A DNA stretch of 64,000 nucleotides from assembly GCA_020851735.1 (NCBI GenBank), contig JADZCD010000003.1:89707-153706 (forward strand), in the 5' to 3' direction. The position numbers and the translations under genes are program-made. Origin of the DNA: Phycisphaeraceae bacterium. Its GTDB lineage: Bacteria > Planctomycetota > Phycisphaerae > Phycisphaerales > Phycisphaeraceae. The notes under the pieces are model-generated. The model was not told the origin of the DNA, did no database searches, and saw only the letters and a list, made by a program, of their open reading frames with translations. Positions 37,392 through 44,963 of the stretch are shown here, in pieces; position 1 is the stretch's first letter; the number at the start of each line of letters is the position of its first letter.

Positions 37392-38280
37392 TCGTCGCCC
37401 GCGCCTGGGCCCATTGCGAAAACACCATGCCCCCCAGCATCAGCCCGCACCCCGCCAGCGCCCGCGGGCCCATCGTTTCCTGCAGGAAAAGCCACCCGGC
37501 TGTCGCGGCGAACACCGTCTCCAGACTCATGATGATCGCCGCGTGCGTCGGCGGCGAACCGCGCTGCCCGGCAATCTGCAGCGTGTAAGCGATGCCGGCC
37601 GAGATCAGCCCCGTGTAGAGAATCTCCCACCCGCTGGCCTGCACCGCGGCGAATGAAACAGGTTCGAAACAGACCGCCACCAGCAGACTCAATCCCGCAC
37701 ACGTGGCAAACTCAATGATCGCCAGCGGCAGAATGCGCACGTGCCCGGTCATGTGGCCGATCATCTGAATCTGACCCGCCCAGAAGAAAATGCTCGCCAG
37801 CACCAGCAGGTCGCCGTGATTAACGCTCCAATCCTCCGGCACCGCCAACAGGTACAGCCCCGCGATGGCCACGATGGCGCCCAGCCACGTCCCCAGCGGC
37901 GGAAACTGCCGCCAGAATAAACCCAGCAGCGCCACCGGCACCACGTACAGCCCGCTGATGAATCCCGCCTTGCCCGCCGTGGTGTAGATCATCGCGTACT
38001 GCTGCAGACCGATGGCCAGAAATAAAAACAATCCCGTCAGTGCGCCGCCGGCCCAGAGCCCTAAGTGAAAATCCGCGCGGGCCGGCCGGGCGGAAGCGTC
38101 CAACCCGTTGCGCCAGAATAGAAACGGGCAAAGCGCCGCCGCTCCCAGCGCGAAACGCACGCCCGTGAAGAAAAACGGGCTGATGTGAGCCATCGCCGTG
38201 CGCTGCGGCACAAACGCCACCCCCCAGATCACCGCCGCCACCAATAAAAGCAGGTCGGACGTGAGGGTGCGTTTTTGCAT
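37345..38280 (-). CDS. EamA/DMT-family transporter
   Basis: A 311-residue inner-membrane protein with about ten hydrophobic helices arranged as two EamA repeats (DLLLLVAAVIWGVAFVPQRT at the start, GWEILYTGLISAGIAYTLQI in the second half). Drug/metabolite transporters of this kind usually export amino acids or small metabolites; the substrate is unknown. It overlaps the deacetylase gene tail to tail by 47 bp. Confidence 0.88.
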   Translation of the reverse strand: MQKRTLTSDLLLLVAAVIWGVAFVPQRTAMAHISPFFFTGVRFALGAAALCPFLFWRNGLDASARPARADFHLGLWAGGALTGLFLFLAIGLQQYAMIYTTAGKAGFISGLYVVPVALLGLFWRQFPPLGTWLGAIVAIAGLYLLAVPEDWSVNHGDLLVLASIFFWAGQIQMIGHMTGHVRILPLAIIEFATCAGLSLLVAVCFEPVSFAAVQASGWEILYTGLISAGIAYTLQIAGQRGSPPTHAAIIMSLETVFAATAGWLFLQETMGPRALAGCGLMLGGMVFSQWAQARATIRATRIPGPLSPAVP

Positions 38281-38439
38281 GATTCTTACTTAGGCCTTGC
38301 TCAACTTAACGCCCTCGATCCCGGTCCCCGCGCCGGTCGGCCGTGGGCAGATTTCAAAAACATCAGTTTAAGGATTTTGGCGCTCCTCTGCTGGCCGCTT
38401 GGTTTGATCCGTGGCCCCACCGGCTTCCGCGCGGGGGGT

Positions 38440-38468
38440 TTGCAGCCCGCTTTTCTTTGCCCTACCTT
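38440..38468 (+). promoter_or_regulatory. Promoter with leaderless spacing before the TauE gene
   Basis: TTGCAG (38440-38445), a 17-bp spacer and TACCTT (38463-38468). The ATG lies six bases after the -10, so the message would begin at the start codon. There is no Shine-Dalgarno apart from a short GGGG. Confidence 0.5.
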
Positions 38469-38474
38469 GGGGCC

Positions 38475-39311
38475 ATGGACGTTTTACAGTTCACTTTCGT
38501 CGCCTTCGTCACCGCCATCGCGGCAGGCGTTTTAGGCTCTTGGCTGGGCTTAGGCGGCGGCATCATCATTGTCCCCGCCTTAACCATTCTCCTGAAAGTC
38601 GACATTCGCTTTGCCATCGGCGCCTCCCTGGTCTCGGTCATCGCCACCTCCAGCGGCGCCGGCGCCGCCTACGTCAAGGAGCATATGGCCAATCTGCGCC
38701 TGGGCATGTTTTTGGAACTGGCTACCGCTCTTGGCGCCCTCCTCGGCGCGTTCCTGGCCGGCCTGATCGCCACCCAATGGCTCTATGTGATCTTCGGCTC
38801 CATGATGGCCTACACCGCCATCGCCATGTGGCGGCACCAGGGACCGTCCGCGCACGCCGCGCTTCCCGTCGATCATCTTTCCCAGCGTCTGGCCTTGCAG
38901 GGCAGTTACTTTGACCGCTCCGTCGGTACGGACATCCACTATCCCGTGCACCGCAGCCGCACCGGTTTTGCCTTAAGCGGTCTGGCCGGCCTGCTCAGCG
39001 GCCTGTTGGGCGTCGGCGGCGGCATCGTCAAGGTGCCCACCATGAATCTGATGATGGGCGTGCCCTTGAAAGCCGCCACTTCCACCAGCAATTTCATGAT
39101 GGGCGTCACCGCGGCCGCCAGCGCCGGCGTCTATTTCGCCCGCGGCGATATCGACCCCTTCGTCGCCGCCCCGGTGGCCATGGGCGTCATGATCGGCGCC
39201 ACCGTCGGTTCACGCTTCTTAAGCGGCCTGCGCAGCTCCTGGATGCGCCTGCTCTTCACCGTCGTGCTGGTGGTCGTGGCTGTGCAGATGCTTCTGAAAG
39301 GCTTGCGATGA
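38475..39311 (+). CDS. TauE/SafE-family anion exporter
   Basis: A 278-residue membrane protein with the TauE/SafE duplicated pattern: GLGGGIIIVPALTILLKVDIRFAIG (cited in part) in the first half and GLLGVGGGIVKVPTMNLMMG in the second, each starting a four-helix unit. The family moves sulfite, sulfoacetate or other organosulfur anions, and some members move other acids. The start ATG 38475 is chosen over the longer frame at 38343. It overlaps the DUF1634 gene by four bases. Confidence 0.88.
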   Translation: MDVLQFTFVAFVTAIAAGVLGSWLGLGGGIIIVPALTILLKVDIRFAIGASLVSVIATSSGAGAAYVKEHMANLRLGMFLELATALGALLGAFLAGLIATQWLYVIFGSMMAYTAIAMWRHQGPSAHAALPVDHLSQRLALQGSYFDRSVGTDIHYPVHRSRTGFALSGLAGLLSGLLGVGGGIVKVPTMNLMMGVPLKAATSTSNFMMGVTAAASAGVYFARGDIDPFVAAPVAMGVMIGATVGSRFLSGLRSSWMRLLFTVVLVVVAVQMLLKGLR

Positions 39312-39739
39312 ATACCTCAACACCGCCCGCACCCGCCGCGCCCCTGACTGCCGACGAACGCGTCCGCCGGATGGAGCTTATGCTCTTTTACCTTCTGCGC
39401 ATCGGTCTGACGCTCAGCTTCGCCCTGCTCGTGTTCGGCACCGTCCTGACGCTGGTCCACCACCCTGATTACCTCAACTCCACCCAGGCCCTGGCGCAAT
39501 TGACTGAGCCGGGCGCGGATTTTCCCCACACCGTGACCGACGTCTGGAATGGCCTGTGGGCCGGGCAAGGCCGGTCGTTTTCCATTGCCGGGCTGCTGCT
39601 CTTGATTCTGACGCCCGTCCTGCGGGTGGTGGTTTCGGCCGGCACATTCGTTCGCAATCGCGACTGGTTCTTCGCCTTAATCACCACGCTGGTGTTTCTC
39701 GTGCTGTTAACCTCATTCTGGCTGGGCATGGCCAAGTAG
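39308..39739 (+). CDS. DUF1634 small membrane protein
   Basis: A 143-residue protein with three hydrophobic helices (YLLRIGLTLSFALLVFGTVL, SIAGLLLLILTPVLRVVVSA, FFALITTLVFLVLLTSFWLG), as in DUF1634. The gene overlaps the TauE/SafE gene by ATGA. This pairing is common in bacteria and suggests an accessory subunit of the exporter. Function is inferred from context only. Confidence 0.85.
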   Translation: MNTSTPPAPAAPLTADERVRRMELMLFYLLRIGLTLSFALLVFGTVLTLVHHPDYLNSTQALAQLTEPGADFPHTVTDVWNGLWAGQGRSFSIAGLLLLILTPVLRVVVSAGTFVRNRDWFFALITTLVFLVLLTSFWLGMAK

Positions 39740-39753
39740 CATCATTTTCCCTA

Positions 39754-39858
39754 AAGCCCAGGGAAGAAATCCCTGGGCTGCCTGCGTCGGGTGCCACACA
39801 GCATCCCGCAGGGTGCTGTGTGCAACTTCTTTAATGCCCCGGGAAGAAATTCCTGGGC
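39754..39858. repeat. Three palindromes in tandem
   Basis: AGCCCAGGGA/TCCCTGGGCT (39754-39778, loop AGAAA), CACACAGCA/TGCTGTGTG (39795-39822) and GCCC-GGGA/TTCC-GGGC (about 39836-39858, loop AGAAA) occupy half of the 207-bp gap before the dehydrogenase gene. Confidence 0.88.
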
Positions 39859-39946
39859 TGTTTAGCCCGCAGCTCCATCGGGTCCGCGTCTGGCCCTCCT
39901 GTCGTTACAATGCTCCTATCCTGGCCTTTCTTGATTGGAGACCATC

Positions 39947-40978
39947 ATGCAAGCCCTGGTGCTGGAACCGGACCTGAAGCTGAACATCCGCGAAATCGAA
40001 TGGCCCGAGCCTTTAGGTCCGCGCGATGTCAAAATCAAACTGCACACCGTGGGCATCTGCGGGTCGGACGTGCACTACTACCAGCACGGGCGCATCGGGC
40101 CCTTCGTGGTTAAAGCGCCGATGGTGCTCGGCCACGAGGCCGCCGGCTCGATCGTGGAAGTGGGCCGCGACGTTAAACACCTCAAAGCTGGCGATCGCGT
40201 CTGCATGGAGCCGGGCATTCCGGACCCCAATTCCCAAGCCGCCCGCCTGGGCATGTACAACCTCGATCCCGCCGTCCGCTTCTGGGCCACGCCGCCCATC
40301 CACGGCGTCCTGCGCCCAACGGTCGTTCACCCGGCCGATTTCACCTTCAAACTTCCGGACAACGTCAGCTTTGCCGAAGGCGCCATGGTCGAGCCCCTGG
40401 CCGTGGGCATGCACGCCGCCAACAAAGCGGAGATTAAGCCCGGCGACCTGGCTGTGGTCATGGGGGCTGGGCCGATCGGCATGGTCACCGCTCTTGCCGC
40501 GCTGGCCGGCGGATGCTCGCGTGTGATCATGTCCGACGTCGTCCAGCCCAAACTCGATTTAGCTGCCAAGCTCGGGCCTATCACGCCCGTGAACGTAGCC
40601 AAGGAAAAATTGACCGACGTGGTCAAGCAGCTGACCAACGGCTGGGGCGCGGACCTGGTTTTTGAATGCTCCGGCAGTCCCAAGGTCGCCCCGACGGTGT
40701 TTGATCCTCTGCGTCCGGGCGGGCGCGTGGTGTGGGTGGGCATGCCCGTCGAGCCGGTGCTTTTCGACGTCGTGGCCGCCCAGGTCAAGGAAGCCACCGT
40801 GGCTACGATTTTCCGTTACGCCCACGTTTACCCGCGCGCCTTGGCCCTTATGGGCAGCGGCAAAATCGACGTCAAGCCGCTGATCACCGACAAGTTCAGC
40901 TTTGCGGATTCCAAAAAGGCCTTTGATTTCGCCGCCCACATGCCGCCGACGTCGGTGAAGGCGCAGATCGAAATGTAA
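39947..40978 (+). CDS. Zinc-type polyol dehydrogenase (xylitol/sorbitol dehydrogenase-like)
   Basis: A 343-residue medium-chain dehydrogenase/reductase. [16 protein letters not shown] (Cys zinc ligand) and [13 protein letters not shown] (His-Glu) are close to eukaryotic sorbitol and xylitol dehydrogenases, with [15 protein letters not shown] as the nucleotide-binding loop. It should oxidise a polyol C2 hydroxyl with NAD. The four-Cys structural zinc site is not evident. GGAGA precedes the ATG at 39947. It is followed by an L-xylulose reductase-like gene, which points to xylitol to D-xylulose as the reaction. Confidence 0.88.
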   Translation: MQALVLEPDLKLNIREIEWPEPLGPRDVKIKLHTVGICGSDVHYYQHGRIGPFVVKAPMVLGHEAAGSIVEVGRDVKHLKAGDRVCMEPGIPDPNSQAARLGMYNLDPAVRFWATPPIHGVLRPTVVHPADFTFKLPDNVSFAEGAMVEPLAVGMHAANKAEIKPGDLAVVMGAGPIGMVTALAALAGGCSRVIMSDVVQPKLDLAAKLGPITPVNVAKEKLTDVVKQLTNGWGADLVFECSGSPKVAPTVFDPLRPGGRVVWVGMPVEPVLFDVVAAQVKEATVATIFRYAHVYPRALALMGSGKIDVKPLITDKFSFADSKKAFDFAAHMPPTSVKAQIEM

Positions 40979-41032
40979 TAGGCAAGGAGTTCGGAGTTGG
41001 GATTTAGGAGTCAGGCTCTCGTTGAGTGCTAA

Positions 41033-41055
41033 AGCCCAGGGAAGAAATCCCTGGG
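41033..41055. repeat. GCCCAGGGA hairpin palindrome
   Basis: Arms GCCCAGGGA/TCCCTGGGC enclose AGAAA. It lies between the polyol dehydrogenase and L-xylulose reductase genes and may form the hairpin of a shared message. Confidence 0.85.
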
Positions 41056-41122
41056 CGGATTTCTCCCCGTTTAGCGGGCGATCGAAGATCGCCGTGTCTT
41101 GAATCAACCAAGGAGATCTACC

Positions 41123-41854
41123 ATGGATATTCGCCTCGACGGCAAGCGTGCCTTGGTCACCGGCGCCGGTAAAGGCATCGGGCGGGAAATCGTCGGTCTA
41201 TTGGCCCAGTGCGGCGCGCACGTCGTGGCGGTGAGTCGGACGGAAGAAGACCTGGCCACGTTGGCGCGCGAGGTCGGCTGCCAGACCATTCAAGCTGATT
41301 TGGCCGACGCCAACGCGGCCCGCCGCGCTGCCGAGGCTGCCGGGCCCATCGACTTACTGGTTAACAATGCCGGCATTTCCATTCCCCAGCCGTTCCTGGA
41401 TCAGAGCGTGGAAGCCTTCGACAAAACCGTGGCTGTCAACGTGCGGGCAGCCATGATTATTTCCCAGGTCATCGCCCGCGGCATGATCGCCCGCAAGTCG
41501 GGCGGGGCGATGGTCAATCTCTCCAGCCAGGCGTCGCTGGTGGGCATTGCTGACCACGCCGCCTATTGCGCCTCCAAGGGCGCGCTCGATCAGCTCACGC
41601 GCGTGATGGCCCTGGAGCTTGGGCCACACAATATTCGCGTCAATTGCGTCAATCCCACCGTCACGCTCACGCCCATGGGCAAGATGGCCTGGGGCGATCC
41701 CCGCAAGTCCGAGCCGATGCTGGCCAAGATTCCGTTGGGGCGCTTTGCTGATCCGCCGGACGTGGCCTACGCGGTGGCGTTCCTGCTTTCCGATAAAGCG
41801 AACATGATCAGCGGCATCACCATGCCCATCGACGGCGGATTCACCGCGATTTGA
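41123..41854 (+). CDS. L-xylulose reductase-like short-chain dehydrogenase
   Basis: A 243-residue SDR enzyme. VTGAGKGIG is the cofactor loop, NNAG the structural motif and YCASKGALD the catalytic YxxxK. The whole sequence tracks animal dicarbonyl/L-xylulose reductase (DCXR) unusually well: VVAVSRTEEDLATL, GPIDLLVNNAGIS, NVRAAMIISQVIARGMIARKSGGA (cited in part), VMALELGPHNIRVN and PTVTLTPMGK. It should reduce L-xylulose to xylitol with NADPH. AAGGAGA precedes ATG 41123. With the preceding gene it forms a two-step L-xylulose to D-xylulose route. Confidence 0.88.
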   Translation: MDIRLDGKRALVTGAGKGIGREIVGLLAQCGAHVVAVSRTEEDLATLAREVGCQTIQADLADANAARRAAEAAGPIDLLVNNAGISIPQPFLDQSVEAFDKTVAVNVRAAMIISQVIARGMIARKSGGAMVNLSSQASLVGIADHAAYCASKGALDQLTRVMALELGPHNIRVNCVNPTVTLTPMGKMAWGDPRKSEPMLAKIPLGRFADPPDVAYAVAFLLSDKANMISGITMPIDGGFTAI

Positions 41855-41915
41855 CTCTTGGAAGTGAAAACTGCCAAGACAAAAAGATGAGCAAGGCAGC
41901 TAGGCATGCAAGACA

Positions 41916-41937
41916 CCCAGGCATGGCAATGCCTGGG
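41916..41937. repeat. CCCAGGCAT hairpin palindrome
   Basis: Arms CCCAGGCAT/ATGCCTGGG with a 4-nt GGCA loop, ten bases before the structured RNA candidate. Confidence 0.85.
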
Positions 41938-41946
41938 CTTGGTCAA

Positions 41947-42251
41947 GACAGAGCGCGCGGAAGAAGCCCGATTATCGGGAGTTTCCTCTCAATAACGGGC
42001 GTTCCGCGAACGCTTGAACTGTCTTTGGTGCTTGTGCCGGAATTGGGCGCAGGGTCAGCAGGCCGCGGATGGGAGCGGTCATCGGGTCTTGCCTAGTACG
42101 TGCATGAGACAAAGGAAACAAGGTTGCACGTACGGTGCGCCACGGCGTCCTCGGCCCGACCGTCAGCTGTCCGCTCCCGCGTTACGAGCTGACGGGGCAA
42201 GGGCCACCCCCGGAAGAGACAGACGCTCGTTCAGCGTAGTTGGCTTCCGGG
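41947..42251. ncRNA. Multi-helix structured RNA candidate with pseudoknot
   Basis: No protein is supported here, but perfect long-range pairings are dense. Helix 1 is GACAG-AGCG-CGCGGAA (41947-41962) with TTCCGCG (42002), CGCT (42011) and CTGTC (42019), holding an inner CCCGA/TCGGG hairpin. Helix 2 pairs GGGT-CTTGCC (42084-42093) with GGCAAG (42196) and ACCC (42206). Inside it are GTACGTGCA/TGCACGTAC (42096, 42125) and CCGTCAGCT/AGCTGACGG (42160, 42187). GGGAGCGG (42071-42078) pairs with CCGCTCCC (42171-42178) in the loop of the latter, a pseudoknot. CCCGGAA/TTCCGGG (42209, 42245) encloses ACGCT/AGCGT. The strand is undetermined because pairs are Watson-Crick. No match to RNase P, tmRNA, group I/II or omega RNA was recognised. 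Confidence 0.5.
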
Positions 42252-42324
42252 TGTAGACACACGAGCACCAATGTCAGAGGGAAGAATAAATCGGGGGCCG
42301 GGTTTCGGGGTCCGGGGGGGAAGG

Positions 42325-42830
42325 CACACAGCACGCTTTGCGATGCTGTGTGGCACCCATTCCGGGGAGCCGAAACGGCGGGCCGAATAAATCGTCCCTC
42401 TATATAGGGGCGTCGTAGCGCTTTTGTGCGCACAAGGCGCACCTAGCGGAGGCGTAAGATGTTTGTGGGGCTTGGATTACGTTGTGAATTTTTTGCCAAT
42501 CGACGGCGAGCAAAGTGTTCGGTTTTGTGCGCGCGGAAGATTAGTTGGGATGTGAATCCGGGCCTGAAGGGCCCGGCTTGGGGGCCCTTGAGGAAAGGGA
42601 AGGCGTCCTCCGCCCCGCTGGGGCGGGAGATAGGGAGGGGGACGGGGACCACGGGTTGCGCTGCGCCCGCTTGGGGCGGGCGGACGCTTTACCCGTGGCT
42701 ACAGTCCTTCGCCCCGTTGGGGCGGGGAGAGGAAACTCTCGGCCGTAAATGCGGGGGTGTCCGCGTCGCCCCGGAAGGGACGACGCGGCTCGCGAAGGAG
42801 AAAGATTGCCCAGGGATTTTTTCCCTGGGC
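42325..42830. repeat. Repeat-filled non-coding stretch
   Basis: It contains CACACAGCA/TGCTGTGTG (42325-42352), a TTGTGCGCACAA palindrome near 42423, CCGGGCC/GGCCCGG (42558-42576, loop TGAAG), two CGCCCC-GGGGCG hairpins near 42612 and 42709, a CCACGGG/CCCGTGG pair spanning about 42650-42700, and GCCCAGGGA/TCCCTGGGC (42808-42830). An open frame from 42459 runs through these repeats and is not credited as a gene. Confidence 0.8.
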
Positions 42831-42881
42831 TTTGGGGGGCGGGAGGGAGGACCGGGGTGTTGTTGGGAGGGTTGCGGAGTT

Positions 42882-43706
42882 TTATGAGGCGGGGGTCTGG
42901 GTTTTGACCGCGCGCAGGGCGAGGAACATGGGGATTTCCTTGCGGGCGGTGTTCTCAGCCTTGGCACGCGGGCCGGAGTGGCTGGTTTTGTGGCTGGGCC
43001 ATTCTTCCAGACCGTCGACGAGAAAGCCGGCTTTTACCAGGGCTTTGACGTATTTTTCCAGGGGGCGGTGGAAGGTCCAGGTGTAGGAGCCATCCTTGCG
43101 CCCCGGGTGGCTGACGATCGGCTGCTTGTGCGGCAGCAGGTAGCGATCCACGCGGCGGTACTGGACGCTCTGCTGGGCGTCCCAGCCCCAGGCGGCGGCT
43201 TTGGGGCCGCGGAAGGCCGGGTGCATCATGACCAGGGCCAAATTGCCGCCGGCGCGCAAGGCCCAGGCGGCGTTTTCGAACACGGAGTTTATCGGGTCGA
43301 TGTTCTGAATCGCCAGCACGCACACGGCAGCGTCAAATGAGCTGGCCTTCAGGGCTTTGCAGGAAACCAGATCGCGGGCGTCGGCCTGGTGGAATTCGAT
43401 GGCGGGGTCGCTCTGCTGGCGGGCCAGCTCGAGCAGGCGCGGCGAAGCGTCGACGCCGACGACGACGGCGCCGCGCTGATGCATGAGCCGACTTAGCGCG
43501 CCCTGGCCGCAGGCGATGTCCAACACGCGCCGGCCGGGGGCGAGCTGCAGCATCTTGAGCAGGCCTGGGAAAACCACGTGCTGCTGATATTCGCTGCCTT
43601 CGGGGCCTACGAGCTGGTCATACCAGTCAGCCACGCGATTCCAGTCGGTGGGCTTAGGGTGGGCGTGGGCTTGGGCGGAGCGGGGCTTGGGGGGATGATG
43701 CGGCAT
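42882..43706 (-). CDS. Class I SAM-dependent methyltransferase
   Basis: A 274-residue methyltransferase. Motif I is VLDIACGQGALS, motif II VVGVDASPRLLELA, then QADARDL and AVCVLAIQNIDP, followed by FENAAWALRAGGNLALVMMHP. The C-terminal region RRVDRYLLPHKQPIVSHPG and YTWTFHRPLEKYVKAL resembles ubiquinone/menaquinone-type or small-molecule methyltransferases. The substrate is unknown. It lies 24 bp downstream of the receiver-domain gene on the same strand. Confidence 0.85.
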   Translation of the reverse strand: MPHHPPKPRSAQAHAHPKPTDWNRVADWYDQLVGPEGSEYQQHVVFPGLLKMLQLAPGRRVLDIACGQGALSRLMHQRGAVVVGVDASPRLLELARQQSDPAIEFHQADARDLVSCKALKASSFDAAVCVLAIQNIDPINSVFENAAWALRAGGNLALVMMHPAFRGPKAAAWGWDAQQSVQYRRVDRYLLPHKQPIVSHPGRKDGSYTWTFHRPLEKYVKALVKAGFLVDGLEEWPSHKTSHSGPRAKAENTARKEIPMFLALRAVKTQTPAS

Positions 43707-43730
43707 GACGGAAAGTTCAAAGGGGCAAGG

Positions 43731-44354
43731 TCACTTAGCGGGCGGGGCTATCGCCGCGAGGCTGATGACGTATTTAAAGACGGTGACGTTGGCGGGGTAT
43801 TGGCTGGGATCTTTCTTGGCGCGGATTTCAATTTCCAGGGCGGAGCGCATGCGATCGCGGACTTCGTCGAGGGAATCGCCCTGGAGGTGTTTATTAAGGT
43901 CGGGGGAATATTCGTGGTATTGGCCGTCAGCCACCCAGGAGAAGCAGGTCAACTGGAGCAGTTCCCGCCGAACTTCCTTGATGGAGGGCACTTCGACGAG
44001 GCGGACGATGTGGTCGCGCAGGTCCAGGGGATTGACCAGCTTGCGCAGGCTGAGGTTGACGCCGGCGCGCATGGCCTGGTATTCGAGCTCGTTATCCAGC
44101 GAAGCGCAATAGAGAATAATGGGGGTGTGCTGGTAGCGAGTGGTGGCGCGCAGTTCGCGGGCGAGGGTCAGGCCGTCGCCGTCGGGCAATTCGTAGTCGA
44201 TCAGGAAGAAGGTGAAGATCTGGGCGGCGATGGCGGCGCGGGCTTCTTCCAGGGAGCTGACGGCGCAATAGTCCGCGATGGGGGAGAGGGCTTTTTCCAG
44301 AAGCTTCTGCGAAGTTTTGCTTTTGTCGATGTGCAGTAGCCGAATGTCATCCAT
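43731..44354 (-). CDS. Receiver-domain protein with HicB-like C-terminal segment
   Basis: A 207-residue protein. Residues 1-120 are a CheY-like receiver with FFLIDYELPDGDG carrying the phospho-acceptor Asp and LRKLVNP for the Lys, but one of the two acidic residues at the N-terminal pocket is replaced (LLHIDKSKTSQ). The C-terminal part, CFSWVADGQYHEYSPDLNKHLQGDSLDEV and onward (cited in part), resembles a HicB-type partial RNase H fold, in which a substrate strand is followed by an alpha helix. No HicA toxin or DNA-binding domain is present. The output role is unknown. Confidence 0.7.
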   Translation of the reverse strand: MDDIRLLHIDKSKTSQKLLEKALSPIADYCAVSSLEEARAAIAAQIFTFFLIDYELPDGDGLTLARELRATTRYQHTPIILYCASLDNELEYQAMRAGVNLSLRKLVNPLDLRDHIVRLVEVPSIKEVRRELLQLTCFSWVADGQYHEYSPDLNKHLQGDSLDEVRDRMRSALEIEIRAKKDPSQYPANVTVFKYVISLAAIAPPAK

Positions 44355-44468
44355 CGGCTAATCCTTGGTCCGGTGGAGGCGAAAAGGGGCATCTCTTCCG
44401 ACGGGTTTTTGCCGGGGGAGGAGAACGTTGGGAACATTGTATGGTTTACTTAGGCAATACCCAAGGCG

Positions 44469-44894
44469 ATGGGGATGCGGATGGCTGAGCCCGGAGACAA
44501 GGAGCTATTGGTTTCCGAGCCGTTGGCTCCGGTGGCGGGGTCGTTTGACGCCCAGGCGATGGCGCGGGGGGAGCCGGGGCTGCCGGGCCGGTTTGTCTGG
44601 CGGGGGCGGGAATATCGGGTGGTGGAGGTTTTGGAGGAGTGGAAGAGCAGCACTCCGGAAGGGGGGTCGGGGGAGCTTTATCTCCGCCGGCACTGGTTTA
44701 CAGTGGGCGTGGTGCGGACGGAGGTTGGGGAGAGCTCGGAGCCGGCGACGGAAGGTGGGGGTACGTCGGAGGTATCGTCCGGGACTTTGCGGATGACGAT
44801 TTACTGCCTGAGGCAGACGCCGCGCGGGTCGTCGAAGCGGGCAGCGAAGGCCCGCTGGTGGGTGTACACGGTCCGAGCGTCGGGCGATGCTTGA
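44469..44894 (+). CDS. DUF6504-like small protein
   Basis: A 141-residue protein with PGRFVWRGREYRVVEVLEEW, ELYLRRHWFTV and a terminal MTIYCLRQ..RWWVYTV, a pattern I associate with the DUF6504 family (small beta-rich proteins). There is no enzymatic motif. The start is uncertain: the ATG at 44469 and nearby ATGs at 44475 and 44481 are possible. It precedes the PfkB kinase gene by 69 bp. Confidence 0.6.
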   Translation: MGMRMAEPGDKELLVSEPLAPVAGSFDAQAMARGEPGLPGRFVWRGREYRVVEVLEEWKSSTPEGGSGELYLRRHWFTVGVVRTEVGESSEPATEGGGTSEVSSGTLRMTIYCLRQTPRGSSKRAAKARWWVYTVRASGDA

Positions 44895-44963
44895 ATGCGG
44901 AAGGGGAATGGTCGCGGACGGAGGCTGGGCTGAAAATCGGACGAGGTTATATACTGGTCGATT

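Noticed and set aside
41947..42060. GAGAGGAAACTCC on the minus strand, similar to an RNase P conserved segment
   Set aside because: The core GAGGAAAGTCC differs at key bases and the other conserved RNase P segments are absent.
42096..42133. GCACGTACGGT resembling group II intron domain V
   Set aside because: The partner strand forms a straight 9-bp helix with a 20-nt loop rather than a bulged hairpin with a GNRA cap, and no reverse transcriptase is nearby.
41855..42880. Possible replication origin by DnaA boxes
   Set aside because: No TTATCCACA-type cluster and no dnaA gene were seen; only the strand-composition switch supports an origin.
42459..42887. Open frame of 142 codons with a GGAGG-like site before its ATG
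   Set aside because: Its translation is made almost wholly of repeat hairpins (GPAWG, APLGRE, CPGIFSLGF) and has no conserved character.
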